A DNA stretch of 64,000 nt from Bacteroidales bacterium (GTDB taxonomy: Bacteria > Bacteroidota > Bacteroidia > Bacteroidales > FEN-979). Shown piece after piece: positions 24,173-33,143 of this stretch. Within the stretch, counting starts at the first letter, position 1; each line of letters begins with the position of its first letter. A model generated the notes under the pieces. It was not told the origin of the DNA and did no database searches. It saw nothing but the letters and a program-made list of their open reading frames with translations. The stretch spans positions 43,981 through 107,980 of the forward strand of contig JALNWE010000002.1 in NCBI GenBank assembly GCA_023231065.1, written 5' to 3'. The position numbers and the translations under genes were made by a program.

Positions 24173-25402
24173 TCAAATGGCAGTGACCAGGAACCGGTTT
24201 ACCCGGTTGAAAACCCTCTCAAATCCTTCGGTTACCTGAGAAGCGATCTTCAGGTCAGACGGGAAAGGATTTTCGTGCCGGTAGGTATAAGGAAAATCAA
24301 AAACTTCGACCGCCACCGGTATGTTTCTCTGGCTCCCCTGGAGGGTATTGATGACTTCATAAAAGGGGACCACGACATCTTTTTCCAGGGGGATGGCCAG
24401 GATCTGATGGCTGATCTTCCGGATTGTATCTTCCCTTTCTTTCCGCATCACATTGTAATTCAACATGGATAAAAAACAAAATCCTTCCGGATGTTCACCC
24501 TTTAGATAATGGCGGAGGTGAAGATCGTTCTTCAGGTGGTTCTCAAGGTGTTCAATGATATAGGAATACAAGGCAACATTGGCTTCGCTGTCTAAAATGA
24601 ATCGCGATACCGGCGACAAACGGTTAAAAACAGCCCCACCGCAAAAAAGACACAATTTTGAAGATGAAAAATAATCCTTATAATTGGTCATCATCAGGAT
24701 CTGGGCTAACAATCCACCGATAGAATAAGCGAAAATATCGTATCTGGCTGTTTTACCGATAAAAGGATGATTCCCCGATTTGATCTGTTTAAGCAGCTGG
24801 ATCACATCATAGTATGCCTGAAGCCCTGACCAGAAAAAACGTTGGGGTTTGGCGTGTATCCTGGCGCTGATGGCCACATTGGAAAAAGTGCTTGAAACAA
24901 GGTTCGGAAAAACTTTCCTGCGCTCTTCGCTAAGCCGTTGCATCTTTCGCGAATCGGACCAGACCAGGGGGGCGCGGTTCATGTGAAAGGCGAAAGGGAA
25001 CAGCACCACGGCCTTACCGGTGCCTTCCACGATCTTACGGGCCCAGGGCATATATTTATCCCATGTTTTTTCGTTGAAGCCATGGAACATCAGTATAAAA
25101 TCCGTGATAGGATGATCGGCAACCGGGGCAATAATGTGATAGCGGAACTGTTTGTTTTCATTAACCTGAGAATCATGAATATCGAGCAAGGGATGAACAA
25201 CCAGTGGATTGCGGAAGGCATGTTCATCTGTTGACCGGAAATTGTGCGAAGGACAAAAATATTCAGCTTCTCCAGGTAGGATTGCCGCATTTTCAGAGAC
25301 AAAGGAACAATTCCGGAGAACAACTTCTTCATCAAGGGGTATAGTATCCTGTTCAAAAACAGCCTTCCCTTTCAGATCAGTGTAAATTTGAGCGTATTCC
25401 AT
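24173..25402 (-). CDS. Alpha/beta-hydrolase-fold protein (possibly DUF6051)
   Basis: A 409-residue protein without a signal peptide. FILMFHGFNEKTWDKYMPWA (102-121) and the nucleophile-elbow-like FAYSIGGLLAQ (224-234; Ser227) indicate an alpha/beta-hydrolase fold. I recall this length and pattern from the Bacteroidota family DUF6051, but not with certainty. No substrate can be suggested. The stop lies one base beyond the mnmD remnant, and the minus-strand start has 263 nt of non-coding sequence with a palindrome before the next gene. Confidence 0.65.
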   Translation of the reverse strand: MEYAQIYTDLKGKAVFEQDTIPLDEEVVLRNCSFVSENAAILPGEAEYFCPSHNFRSTDEHAFRNPLVVHPLLDIHDSQVNENKQFRYHIIAPVADHPITDFILMFHGFNEKTWDKYMPWARKIVEGTGKAVVLFPFAFHMNRAPLVWSDSRKMQRLSEERRKVFPNLVSSTFSNVAISARIHAKPQRFFWSGLQAYYDVIQLLKQIKSGNHPFIGKTARYDIFAYSIGGLLAQILMMTNYKDYFSSSKLCLFCGGAVFNRLSPVSRFILDSEANVALYSYIIEHLENHLKNDLHLRHYLKGEHPEGFCFLSMLNYNVMRKEREDTIRKISHQILAIPLEKDVVVPFYEVINTLQGSQRNIPVAVEVFDFPYTYRHENPFPSDLKIASQVTEGFERVFNRVNRFLVTAI

Positions 25403-25535
25403 TTCCGGTGATTTTCTGAATAAAGCAGGAAAAATTTATAACGCTTTAATGAGGTAAATATTGCAGTTTAATCTCAACGGCCCCCCTGAAAGGTAATTTC
25501 AACTTTGAACCGGGTCCGAAAAGTCAAATCTTTCA

Positions 25536-25616
25536 TTTTACCGCGAAGACGCAAAGACACAAATATATCATATCCAATTATTTAAAATTTTGCACCTTAG
25601 CGACTTGGCGGTAAAA
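25536..25616. repeat. REP-like interrupted palindrome
   Basis: TTTTACCGCGAAGACGCAAAG (25536-25556) is mirrored by a near-perfect inverted copy at 25596-25616; arms are 21 bp with 3 mismatches and a 39-nt loop. The arm resembles scattered palindromic elements of the form ACCGCGAAGACGCAAAG seen in many bacterial genomes. It lies in an intergenic spacer, like REP elements or miniature inverted repeats. Confidence 0.6.
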
Positions 25617-25649
25617 AGTGGTTTTCGGAGTGGACTCAATCTTAAAGTA

Positions 25650-25657
25650 TATATTTG
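25650..25657 (+). promoter_or_regulatory. -7 element for Nudix gene
   Basis: TATATTTG matches TAnnTTTG and lies 8 nt before the ATG. The mRNA would be very short-leadered, with the start near 25662. This supports the ATG at 25666 over the upstream GTG at 25618. Confidence 0.5.
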
Positions 25658-25665
25658 CATTCATT

Positions 25666-26133
25666 ATGAACGCCCCCCGTTTCAACATCCGCGTTTACGG
25701 TTTTCTGACCGATGACCGAAAAGTGCTGGTGACCGATGAATTCCGGCTTGGGGTATTTATGACAAAATTTCCCGGGGGAGGGTTACAATTTGGCGAAGGG
25801 ACCATCGACTGCCTGAAAAGAGAATTCCTGGAAGAATTGCACGTGAAAATCGAGGTGATTTCTCATTACTACACCACTGACTTTTTTCAACCGACCGTAT
25901 TACTGCCTTCCAACCAGCAACTGATAAGCATCTATTACCGCGTGTCGGCTCCAAAACCATATCTTTTTCCGGTAACTGATATCCGGTATGACATCCCGGA
26001 AATCGATGGGGCGCAAAGTTTCAGATGGTTGAAAATCAGTGATCTTTCGGAAAATGAATTTACTTTTCCGGTGGATAAATACATCTCCCGCCGGCTCAGG
26101 GATGAGGTTGAAACAGGGTTTGAGGATTGGTAA
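25666..26133 (+). CDS. Nudix hydrolase
   Basis: A 155-residue Nudix protein (start at ATG 25666). The Nudix box is PGGGLQFGEG followed by CLKREFLEEL, fitting GX5EX7REUXEE, but the residue after the EE that is usually Gly is His (EELHVKI). It should hydrolyse a nucleoside-diphosphate-type compound; substrate not readable. It stands alone behind the REP-like palindrome. Confidence 0.83.
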   Translation: MNAPRFNIRVYGFLTDDRKVLVTDEFRLGVFMTKFPGGGLQFGEGTIDCLKREFLEELHVKIEVISHYYTTDFFQPTVLLPSNQQLISIYYRVSAPKPYLFPVTDIRYDIPEIDGAQSFRWLKISDLSENEFTFPVDKYISRRLRDEVETGFEDW

Positions 26134-26289
26134 TCCGGAAGGCTATGGCCAAGATCCGTGGGGTAAACCGGGCGCTGTATGCTGAGATGGCCTATAACGG
26201 TTCACCTTCCATTCTCACCGATGGGTTGTGGATACCGGTCCTGGGCGCTGGTTAATACATGGTTATAAACTATTGATTATCTATCATTA

Positions 26290-27036
26290 ATGAAGATGAA
26301 TAAAATCGCGTACATTATTTTTTGTTTGATTGGGTCGGTCCTTTTCTATTCCTGTTCCCATGCGCCTGAAAACGAGGCCATAATTACAGGGAAATTGAAT
26401 GATGGCAAAGGAGAAAAATTAGTCCTGACGGAGCTGGATACAAAAATTGTAAAAAGGATCGATTCTGTTATCTGCGATGCCGGAGGTTCTTTCAGGTTCA
26501 GGGTAAAGTTACCGGAACCCGGTTTTTATATGCTCCATGCTCTTTCGAGAAAAGTGTTGGTTTTAATGCTTCATCCGGGAGACACTGTAAAAGTGTCCGG
26601 AAGTTTTTCTTCTTTCCCCGATCATGTTATGATCGAAGGCCCGGATGAAACCAGATGGCTTGCGGACTTTTTTCGTTTTACGCGGGGGCAGGAACGGAAA
26701 GTCGATTCCCTGGAGATGTTACTGGTGGAAAAGCAGGACAGCTCCGGCTATTTTGAACTCACTGAAAAACTGGATACGGTTTTTAAATCAATCTGGGAAC
26801 GGCAACGGGAAGAGGAAAAACGATTCATTGACCAGCATCCCAATTCAATGGCATCGCTGATCGTTTTAAATTATGCTTTCGGCCTGAATACCGTGTTAAA
26901 CCCGGATGACGATTTCCCGTGGTTCGAAAAACTCGATTCTGCGCTGACCCTCTCCTACCCGGAAAATAAGCATGTAAAGTATCACCATCAACGGATGCTT
27001 GAGATTAAAAAGAAACGCTCCCGGATTTTTTTGTAA
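26290..27036 (+). CDS. Lipoprotein with DUF4369-like domain, no thioredoxin domain
   Basis: A 248-residue protein with a lipobox-like LFYSC (lipidated Cys22). The domain ITGKLNDGKGEKLVLTELD, with DSVICDAGGSFRF and HPGDTVKVSG, resembles DUF4369, normally the N-terminal part of Bacteroidota TlpA-type thiol-disulfide lipoproteins. The thioredoxin domain that usually follows is missing: after a charged alpha-helical linker the protein ends at KKKRSRIFL. Probably a surface or periplasmic lipoprotein of unknown job, 18 nt before lpxH. Confidence 0.65.
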   Translation: MKMNKIAYIIFCLIGSVLFYSCSHAPENEAIITGKLNDGKGEKLVLTELDTKIVKRIDSVICDAGGSFRFRVKLPEPGFYMLHALSRKVLVLMLHPGDTVKVSGSFSSFPDHVMIEGPDETRWLADFFRFTRGQERKVDSLEMLLVEKQDSSGYFELTEKLDTVFKSIWERQREEEKRFIDQHPNSMASLIVLNYAFGLNTVLNPDDDFPWFEKLDSALTLSYPENKHVKYHHQRMLEIKKKRSRIFL

Positions 27037-27054
27037 TTTGCTCAAAATTTTCTG

Positions 27055-27810
27055 ATGGAGAAAAAGGTCTATTTCGTTTCAGATTTCCATTTTGGCATTC
27101 CGGATGCCAGGAAGAGCCTTGAACGGGAAAAAAAATTCATTTCCTGGTTGGAGATGGTCTGGCCGGATGCCGGTGAAATTTTCCTGATGGGCGACCTGTT
27201 TGATTTCTGGTTCGAATATAAAACGGTCATTCCGCGGGGCCACGCCAGGTTGTTAGGAGCGCTTGCTGCCTTGTCCGATGCCGGGATCCCCATCCATCTT
27301 TTTCGCGGAAATCACGATATGTGGGCCTTTGATTACCTGCAATCGGAGTTGAACATACAATTACACCGCGATCCGGAATTCAGGACTATCAACGGAAAAC
27401 ATTTTTATTTAGCCCATGGCGACGGGCTTGGACCCGGTGACCAGGGGTACAAATTTATTAAGAACGTTTTTGCGTGCCGTCTTAATCAGTTGCTTTTCAG
27501 ATGGCTACATCCAGACATGGGGATCAGGTTGGCTTTATTCTGGTCCCGGAAAAGCCGTTACGCTGCCATGGAAAAAGAAAAAAAAGCGGAAGACCGGAAT
27601 TTAAAACTCATTCAAAAAAGGATTATAGTGCATTCCCGGGAACTTATAACCACTCATCCTGAGCTGGATTACCTGGTATATGGACATTACCATTATCCTT
27701 ATAATGAAAAAATAAGTGAAAAGGCCTGTCTGGTTGTTTTAGGCGACTGGTTAACCCATTTCACCTATGGGGTTTTTAACGGGGAAAAACTGGAGTTGAA
27801 AACTTTCTGA
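27055..27810 (+). CDS. lpxH: UDP-2,3-diacylglucosamine hydrolase (LpxH-like)
   Basis: A 251-residue calcineurin-type phosphoesterase: SDFHFG, GDLFDFWFEYKT, RGNHDMW, HGDGLGPGD and YGHYHYP supply the metal ligands. It should make lipid X from UDP-2,3-diacylglucosamine in lipid A synthesis on the inner face of the inner membrane. It lies 18 nt after the DUF4369-like lipoprotein, so they may be cotranscribed. Confidence 0.9.
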   Translation: MEKKVYFVSDFHFGIPDARKSLEREKKFISWLEMVWPDAGEIFLMGDLFDFWFEYKTVIPRGHARLLGALAALSDAGIPIHLFRGNHDMWAFDYLQSELNIQLHRDPEFRTINGKHFYLAHGDGLGPGDQGYKFIKNVFACRLNQLLFRWLHPDMGIRLALFWSRKSRYAAMEKEKKAEDRNLKLIQKRIIVHSRELITTHPELDYLVYGHYHYPYNEKISEKACLVVLGDWLTHFTYGVFNGEKLELKTF

Positions 27811-27918
27811 AAGGAGAAGTCCGGGAGGCCGGGTACGAGATACGCGATGAAGGATGCGTCAGAATTGATATTTTTATATGGAAGTTATGAGTTGTTACTT
27901 TGATTTCTGAAAAAATCT

Positions 27919-27926
27919 TATCTTTG
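27919..27926 (+). promoter_or_regulatory. -7 element for the ferredoxin gene
   Basis: TATCTTTG is a full consensus -7 box. A TTTG lies 16 nt upstream (27899-27902), near the usual -33 spacing. The ferredoxin ATG is about 55 nt downstream. Confidence 0.55.
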
Positions 27927-27985
27927 CATTATATTTCAATATTAACCCAGCCTCCGATTGTTTGGGGCACAAATTAAATAAAGTC

Positions 27986-28153
27986 ATGGCTTACAAAATC
28001 TCTGATGATTGCACTGCTTGCGGAACCTGCATCGATGAATGTCCCGTTGAAGCTATTTCTGAAGGTGATATTTATAAAATTGATCCTGAAATTTGCACAG
28101 AATGTGGTTCATGTGCCGATGTTTGCCCGGTAGAAGCAATCCATCCGGAATAA
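27986..28153 (+). CDS. Small 2[4Fe-4S] ferredoxin
   Basis: A 55-residue bacterial ferredoxin: CTACGTCIDECP and CTECGSCADVCP give eight Cys for two [4Fe-4S] clusters. It is a soluble electron acceptor for oxidoreductases such as the korAB complex encoded next. The upstream in-frame start at 27962 is not used here because the homology begins at MAYKI. A rho-independent terminator follows at 28172, so it is a separate unit. Confidence 0.92.
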   Translation: MAYKISDDCTACGTCIDECPVEAISEGDIYKIDPEICTECGSCADVCPVEAIHPE

Positions 28154-28171
28154 ACTATTCCAGGTCCGAAG

Positions 28172-28207
28172 AAAAGGTGGCTTCATCAACATGAAACCAC
28201 CTTTTTT
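28172..28207 (+). terminator. Rho-independent terminator after ferredoxin
   Basis: GGTGGCTTCAT and ATGAAACCACC pair around a CAAC loop with one C-A mismatch. A run of six T follows. It lies 18 nt after the ferredoxin stop. Confidence 0.85.
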
Positions 28208-28334
28208 CATTTGATTTTATTTCACCTGTTGATAATCCGGGAACCGGCGCCCTTACCGGAATTCAAATTTTTCCGGAGTATGATACAGGTTCTTATAAAA
28301 AGCTTAATTTCGTAAAACTAAAAGATATAATCCT

Positions 28335-30185
28335 ATGGCTAAGAAAAAAAGACCTGTTGTTGAACGGGAAGATGTAGTTGTAAAGTTTGTCGGCGATTCC
28401 GGCGATGGAATGCAGCTCATCGGGAACATGTTTTCAGATGTTGCAGCCCTGATCGGGAATGACCTTGCCACTTTCCCCGATTTTCCTGCTGAAATCCGGG
28501 CCCCACAGAATACAGTTGCAGGCGTCTCTGGTTTTCAGGTACACATGGGAAGTTCTAAAATTTTTACAACCGGTGATTTGGTTGACGTTTTAGTTGCCAT
28601 GAATCCCGCTTCCCTGAAAGCGAACCTGAAATGGGCAAAAAAAGGGGCTACCATTCTGACCGATACTGATGCTTTTGAAGAAAAAGCTATCGAAAAGGCC
28701 GGCTACAAGCAGGACCCACTCCTTGATAATACCCTGGCCGGCTATAATCTGATCAAAGCCCCTCTTACTACATTAACCAAGGAAAGCCTGAAAGAGCTGG
28801 GCGTTGACAATAAAACGGCTGAACGGAGCAAAAATATGTTTGCGCTGGGTATCCTCTATTTTATTTTCAACCGCGACCTGAAACCCTCTTTCCATTATTT
28901 CGAACAAAAATTCAAAAAGAAACCGGAGCTGATCCAGACCAACAAGATTGTGCTTCAGGCAGGATATAATTATGCCGAGACAATCGAAGCCATTGAATCC
29001 GTTATCCAGGTAGCTCCCGCTACAATGACAAAAGGCCGGTACCGCAATATCACCGGGAATATAGCTACTGCATGGGGTTTGTTGGCTGCTTCTGAAAAAT
29101 CAGGAAGGCCGCTTTTCCTGGGATCTTATCCCATCACACCGGCAACTGATATCCTGATTGAGTTAGCCAAGTATAAATCCCTGGGCGCAAAGGTTTTTCA
29201 GGCTGAAGATGAAATAGCCGGTATCTGTTCTGCTATTGGCGCATCTTACGCCGGATCATTAGCCTGTACCTCAACATCGGGTCCGGGATTATCACTAAAA
29301 TGCGAAGCCATCGGGTTGGCTGTTATGACGGAATTACCATTGGTCATCGTGAATGTTCAGCGTGGAGGGCCCTCCACGGGGTTGCCCACCAAATCGGAAC
29401 AGAGCGATTTGTATCAGGCGCTTTTCGGACGTAACGGGGAATGTCCGGTGATCGTGATTGCCGCCTCGACCGCCGAAAATTGTTTCTATTACGCCTATGA
29501 GGCCGCTAAATTATCTCTTGAACACATGACGCCGGTTATCCTCCTTACAGATGGATACCTGGGGTTCGGGTCGACCCTGTTCAGGATCCCAAAAATGGCC
29601 GATATGCCCCCTATTAACCCTCCTATTGCCAAACCAAATGATCCTGAATACAAACCCTATAAACGCGATCCGGAAACCCTGGCACGCCAGTGGGCTATTC
29701 CCGGAACTGAAGGATTAAGGCACCGTATCGGAGGACTTGAAAAAGAAGATATCATTGGAACAGTTTCCACCGACCCGCTGAACCACCAAAAAATGGTCGA
29801 TTACCGCGCCGCCAAAGTGGAAAAAGTTGCTGATTTCATCCCCGATCAAGTCATTGATGGTTCTCCTGAAGGTGAATTATTAGCGGTTAGCTGGGGAGGA
29901 ACTTATGGCGCCGTCCATTCCGCGGTAAAAAAACTTCAGAATGAAGGAAAATCCATAAGTCATGCACATTTTCATCACATTATGCCCCTCCCGAAAAACA
30001 CGGAAAAAGTATTGAAAGGCTTTAAGAAGATCGTGGTTTGTGAGCTTAATAGCGGGCAGTTTGTCAATTATCTCCGGATGAAATTCCCCATGCCGAATTT
30101 TTACCAATTCAACAAAGTGCAGGGACTGCCTTTTATGATCAATGAGTTAACGGAAAAATTCAACCAACTTTTAGAGGAGAAATAA
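28335..30185 (+). CDS. korA: 2-oxoglutarate:ferredoxin oxidoreductase, fused gamma-alpha subunit
   Basis: A 616-residue protein. An N-terminal gamma domain (about 1-190; VKFVGDSGDGMQLIGNMFS) is fused to the alpha domain (about 225-615; GSYPITPATDILIELAK, TSTSGPGLSLK, VNVQRGGPSTGLPTKSEQSD). This fused arrangement is typical of 2-oxoglutarate:ferredoxin oxidoreductase. It oxidises 2-oxoglutarate with CoA to succinyl-CoA and reduces ferredoxin (or runs in reverse). korB follows one base after the stop. Confidence 0.9.
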   Translation: MAKKKRPVVEREDVVVKFVGDSGDGMQLIGNMFSDVAALIGNDLATFPDFPAEIRAPQNTVAGVSGFQVHMGSSKIFTTGDLVDVLVAMNPASLKANLKWAKKGATILTDTDAFEEKAIEKAGYKQDPLLDNTLAGYNLIKAPLTTLTKESLKELGVDNKTAERSKNMFALGILYFIFNRDLKPSFHYFEQKFKKKPELIQTNKIVLQAGYNYAETIEAIESVIQVAPATMTKGRYRNITGNIATAWGLLAASEKSGRPLFLGSYPITPATDILIELAKYKSLGAKVFQAEDEIAGICSAIGASYAGSLACTSTSGPGLSLKCEAIGLAVMTELPLVIVNVQRGGPSTGLPTKSEQSDLYQALFGRNGECPVIVIAASTAENCFYYAYEAAKLSLEHMTPVILLTDGYLGFGSTLFRIPKMADMPPINPPIAKPNDPEYKPYKRDPETLARQWAIPGTEGLRHRIGGLEKEDIIGTVSTDPLNHQKMVDYRAAKVEKVADFIPDQVIDGSPEGELLAVSWGGTYGAVHSAVKKLQNEGKSISHAHFHHIMPLPKNTEKVLKGFKKIVVCELNSGQFVNYLRMKFPMPNFYQFNKVQGLPFMINELTEKFNQLLEEK

Positions 30186-30186
30186 C

Positions 30187-31224
30187 ATGGATTTTGTAAA
30201 TATGACCGTTGAACGTTCGAATGTTCAACTTTCCAAAACTGATTTTGAAAGTGACCAGATGGTGAAATGGTGTCCGGGATGTGGCGCTCATGCCATTCTT
30301 GCTGCGGTGGAACGGGTCTTCCCGAAAATCGGATACCGGAAAGAAAATTTTTGTATCATTTCCGGGATCGGATGTTCTTCCCGTTTCCCATATTATGTTA
30401 ATACATACGGGATCCATGGCATACACGGTCGGGCCGCTGCTATTTCTACCGGCGTTAAAATTGCCAATCCGCGTCTCAGCGTTTGGATGGCAACCGGCGA
30501 CGGCGATTCCCTTGCCATTGGAGGCAACCATTTCATTCATGTTATCCGGCGCAATGTCGATATTAATATTCTTTTATTCAACAACCAGATTTATGGATTG
30601 ACAAAAGGACAATATTCGCCAACCACGCCAATGGGAAAAGTGACCAAAACTTCACCCCAGGGGACCATTGAACATCCATTTACCGTGGGTGAGCTGGTGA
30701 TGGGCGCACAGGGCACTTTTTTTGCCCGGGTCCCAGATAACAACATCAACCTCATGACCGATGCGATGTTTGAAGCAGCCCGTCATGACGGCACTTCTAT
30801 TATTGAGATCATGCAAAACTGTATCATCTTTGCCGATAAGGCCCATAGCAATATTACGGGGAAAGATGTCAAAGATGAAGCCATGCTCGTGCTTAAAAAC
30901 GGAGAGCCAATGCTTTTCGGAAAAAATCATGAAAAGGGAATTATCCTTCATGATACCCATCTGGAAGTGGCCGAAATTGGTAAAAACGGAATTACCCTGG
31001 ATGATATCCTGGTCCATGATCAATATAACCAGGATCCCGGCATACACCTGATGTTGGCCAAACTGGCGCCCCCGCAGTTCCCCATGGTTTTCGGCGTGAT
31101 CCGTTCAGCCATGTACCCGACCTATGATGACCTGGTCGGCGAACAGATAAAATACGCCCGCGAAACATCTAACATCCGGAATGTGGATGACCTGTTGAAT
31201 TCAGGAGATACCTGGGAAATATAA
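30187..31224 (+). CDS. korB: 2-oxoglutarate:ferredoxin oxidoreductase beta subunit
   Basis: A 345-residue TPP-binding beta subunit. MVKWCPGCGAHAILAAVER and ATGDGDSLAIGGNHFIH, with NNQIYGLTKGQYSPT, are characteristic. It pairs with the fused KorA just upstream (one base apart). The gene ends near the convergent histidine kinase; a GC-rich hairpin lies between the two stops but lacks a T-tract. Confidence 0.9.
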   Translation: MDFVNMTVERSNVQLSKTDFESDQMVKWCPGCGAHAILAAVERVFPKIGYRKENFCIISGIGCSSRFPYYVNTYGIHGIHGRAAAISTGVKIANPRLSVWMATGDGDSLAIGGNHFIHVIRRNVDINILLFNNQIYGLTKGQYSPTTPMGKVTKTSPQGTIEHPFTVGELVMGAQGTFFARVPDNNINLMTDAMFEAARHDGTSIIEIMQNCIIFADKAHSNITGKDVKDEAMLVLKNGEPMLFGKNHEKGIILHDTHLEVAEIGKNGITLDDILVHDQYNQDPGIHLMLAKLAPPQFPMVFGVIRSAMYPTYDDLVGEQIKYARETSNIRNVDDLLNSGDTWEI

Positions 31225-31240
31225 CATCAGGCAGCCCGGT

Positions 31241-33001
31241 TTATTTCCCGGGCAAGGTGAACGCGAAACTACTGCCAGTCCCAGGTAAACTGGTGACACT
31301 GATGGCGCCTCCGTGTTTTTCAACAAACTCTTTGCACAGGATCAGCCCCAATCCCGTACCTTTTTCATTGGATGTTCCGGGAACTGATACCAGGCTGTCC
31401 ATATTGAAAAGTTTTCTGACCATCTCCTCTGGCATCCCGGTTCCGTTATCCGTTACCATGATCTCAACCTGACGGTCCTTCTTTTCCGCGGTAACTTCAA
31501 CCTGGCCACCGGAATTGGTAAATTTTATGCCATTTGATAAAAGGTTCCGGAGGATTGCGCCCACCATATTTTTATCAGCAAAAACCTTTTGGTCCGGAGC
31601 AACCCGGTTCAATAACATGATCCCCTTGCTTTGTGCATTCAGCCTTAGTAACAGGATGGCCTCATTGACCAGTAAATTCAGGTTGAGTTCTTCCGGTATA
31701 AAGGGCGTCCGGCCAAGTTGGATCCTTGACCATTCAAGCAGGTTTTCAAGGAGGCCCAGGGCGCTTTTTGATGCGATGCTTATGTTAACGGCAAACTGTT
31801 TGCGCTCCTTGTCGCTAAATTCGTCGTATGATTCCGCTAACAGTTCTGAAAAACCCAGGATAGAATTGAATGGGCTACGCAGATCATGTCCAATGATGGA
31901 ATACAGTTTATCCTTCATGGCATTCATCTCAGTGAGTTCATCCGCTAATTTTTCTAATTGAAACTCATTCTCCTTTCGGATGGTTATATCATGTAATATC
32001 AATAGGCTACCCAGGTATTTTTCCTTATCACTTTTCATCGGGTTGTGCATGATCTCGAACCATCGCGAAACAGGTGGATCCATCCATAGTTCCTGACGAT
32101 ATTCCGAATCCTCCGGTTTGCCTTCCAGCGATCGGGAAAGTGAAGGCAACGCCAGATCAAATCCCTGGCCTATAATATTTTCGCGGATCATGAACATATC
32201 CATTGCAACCGGATTAATGTCCATAATAAAATGGCGCAGATCCAATACTATGGCGCCATCTGTCATTTTTTCGATCATCAGCCGATGACCTACCGGGACA
32301 ATATCGAACATTTGTTCGCTGGCAATACCCCAGAAAAAAAGAATTCCGGAAACCAAAATACCCATCGGAGAAATATCCAACCCTTCTAAAGGCGCAAAAC
32401 CAATGGTATAGATCAACCCCGTAAGCAAAGGGAACAGAGAACCAACAATGAGAAACCATGTTTTCGATTTGAAATAACGACGCCGTTTTCTCACAAAGGA
32501 GATTAGTAAAATATTTCCTAACACCGTGATCAGCAGGGAATAGATCATAGCGAAATAGAATACCGGGCCATGATGGTAAATCAACACGTTTTCTCCCATC
32601 GGGCTCCACGAAAACCCGGTCCATATAAGGGAATGGTAGCTACTCGAAAATACAAGCAAGAGAGTGAACAAAGGGACAATCAGGAATAAACCAAAATGGC
32701 GCTTGATCCACGAGGCGCCTCCCAGGTCATAAGATAATATAAATCGAAGGAACATCAACGGGATACCCATATTGCAAAAATACTCCAACCGCGACCAGAA
32801 AATCTTTTCCGGGATCGTAGGAACGGCTGATTCAAAAACCAGGATCAATGACCAGAATGCCCCAAGGGCCATCATCCATAAAAAAGGGCCGCGTCCCCTG
32901 ATCGACGGTATCCTATATACGGTAAAAACAACCTGAAGGCTTATGATCGCAGTAGCGAAATGGATCCATGTTATATAAGTAATCTGCCAGTTCATGCTCA
33001 A
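31241..33001 (-). CDS. Sensor histidine kinase with 7TM N-terminal domain and PAS
   Basis: A 586-residue membrane histidine kinase. The first about 230 residues hold roughly seven hydrophobic segments (7TM-type sensor). A PAS domain spans about 240-345. The HisKA domain has the phospho-acceptor His372 in IIGHDLRSPFNS, and the ATPase domain has the N-box (NLLSNGIKF), VTDNGTGMP and GTGLGLILCK. No response regulator is adjacent, so the partner and signal are unknown. Confidence 0.88.
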   Translation of the reverse strand: MSMNWQITYITWIHFATAIISLQVVFTVYRIPSIRGRGPFLWMMALGAFWSLILVFESAVPTIPEKIFWSRLEYFCNMGIPLMFLRFILSYDLGGASWIKRHFGLFLIVPLFTLLLVFSSSYHSLIWTGFSWSPMGENVLIYHHGPVFYFAMIYSLLITVLGNILLISFVRKRRRYFKSKTWFLIVGSLFPLLTGLIYTIGFAPLEGLDISPMGILVSGILFFWGIASEQMFDIVPVGHRLMIEKMTDGAIVLDLRHFIMDINPVAMDMFMIRENIIGQGFDLALPSLSRSLEGKPEDSEYRQELWMDPPVSRWFEIMHNPMKSDKEKYLGSLLILHDITIRKENEFQLEKLADELTEMNAMKDKLYSIIGHDLRSPFNSILGFSELLAESYDEFSDKERKQFAVNISIASKSALGLLENLLEWSRIQLGRTPFIPEELNLNLLVNEAILLLRLNAQSKGIMLLNRVAPDQKVFADKNMVGAILRNLLSNGIKFTNSGGQVEVTAEKKDRQVEIMVTDNGTGMPEEMVRKLFNMDSLVSVPGTSNEKGTGLGLILCKEFVEKHGGAISVTSLPGTGSSFAFTLPGK

Positions 33002-33116
33002 AGAGGTTTATTCCCGCGACGACAAATAAAAATTATCCAAAGATAATTAAAGCACGGCATTTCGGAAATCACCATTTGATTTTAATAAGACAGCGTCAAA
33101 ACTCCCAATAATTCAG

Positions 33117-33124
33117 TAATTTTG
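33117..33124 (+). promoter_or_regulatory. -7 element for tilS
   Basis: TAATTTTG fits TAnnTTTG. The predicted start near 33129 gives a leader of about 15 nt to the tilS ATG at 33144. Confidence 0.45.
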
Positions 33125-33143
33125 TTATATCATCTATTTGAAT

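Noticed and set aside
26145..26255. 36-codon plus-strand ORF between the Nudix and DUF4369 genes
   Set aside because: Too short and without features; no evidence of translation.
31234..31253. GC hairpin between korB and the histidine kinase
   Set aside because: A 6-bp stem is visible, but no T-run follows on either strand, so I do not call it a terminator.
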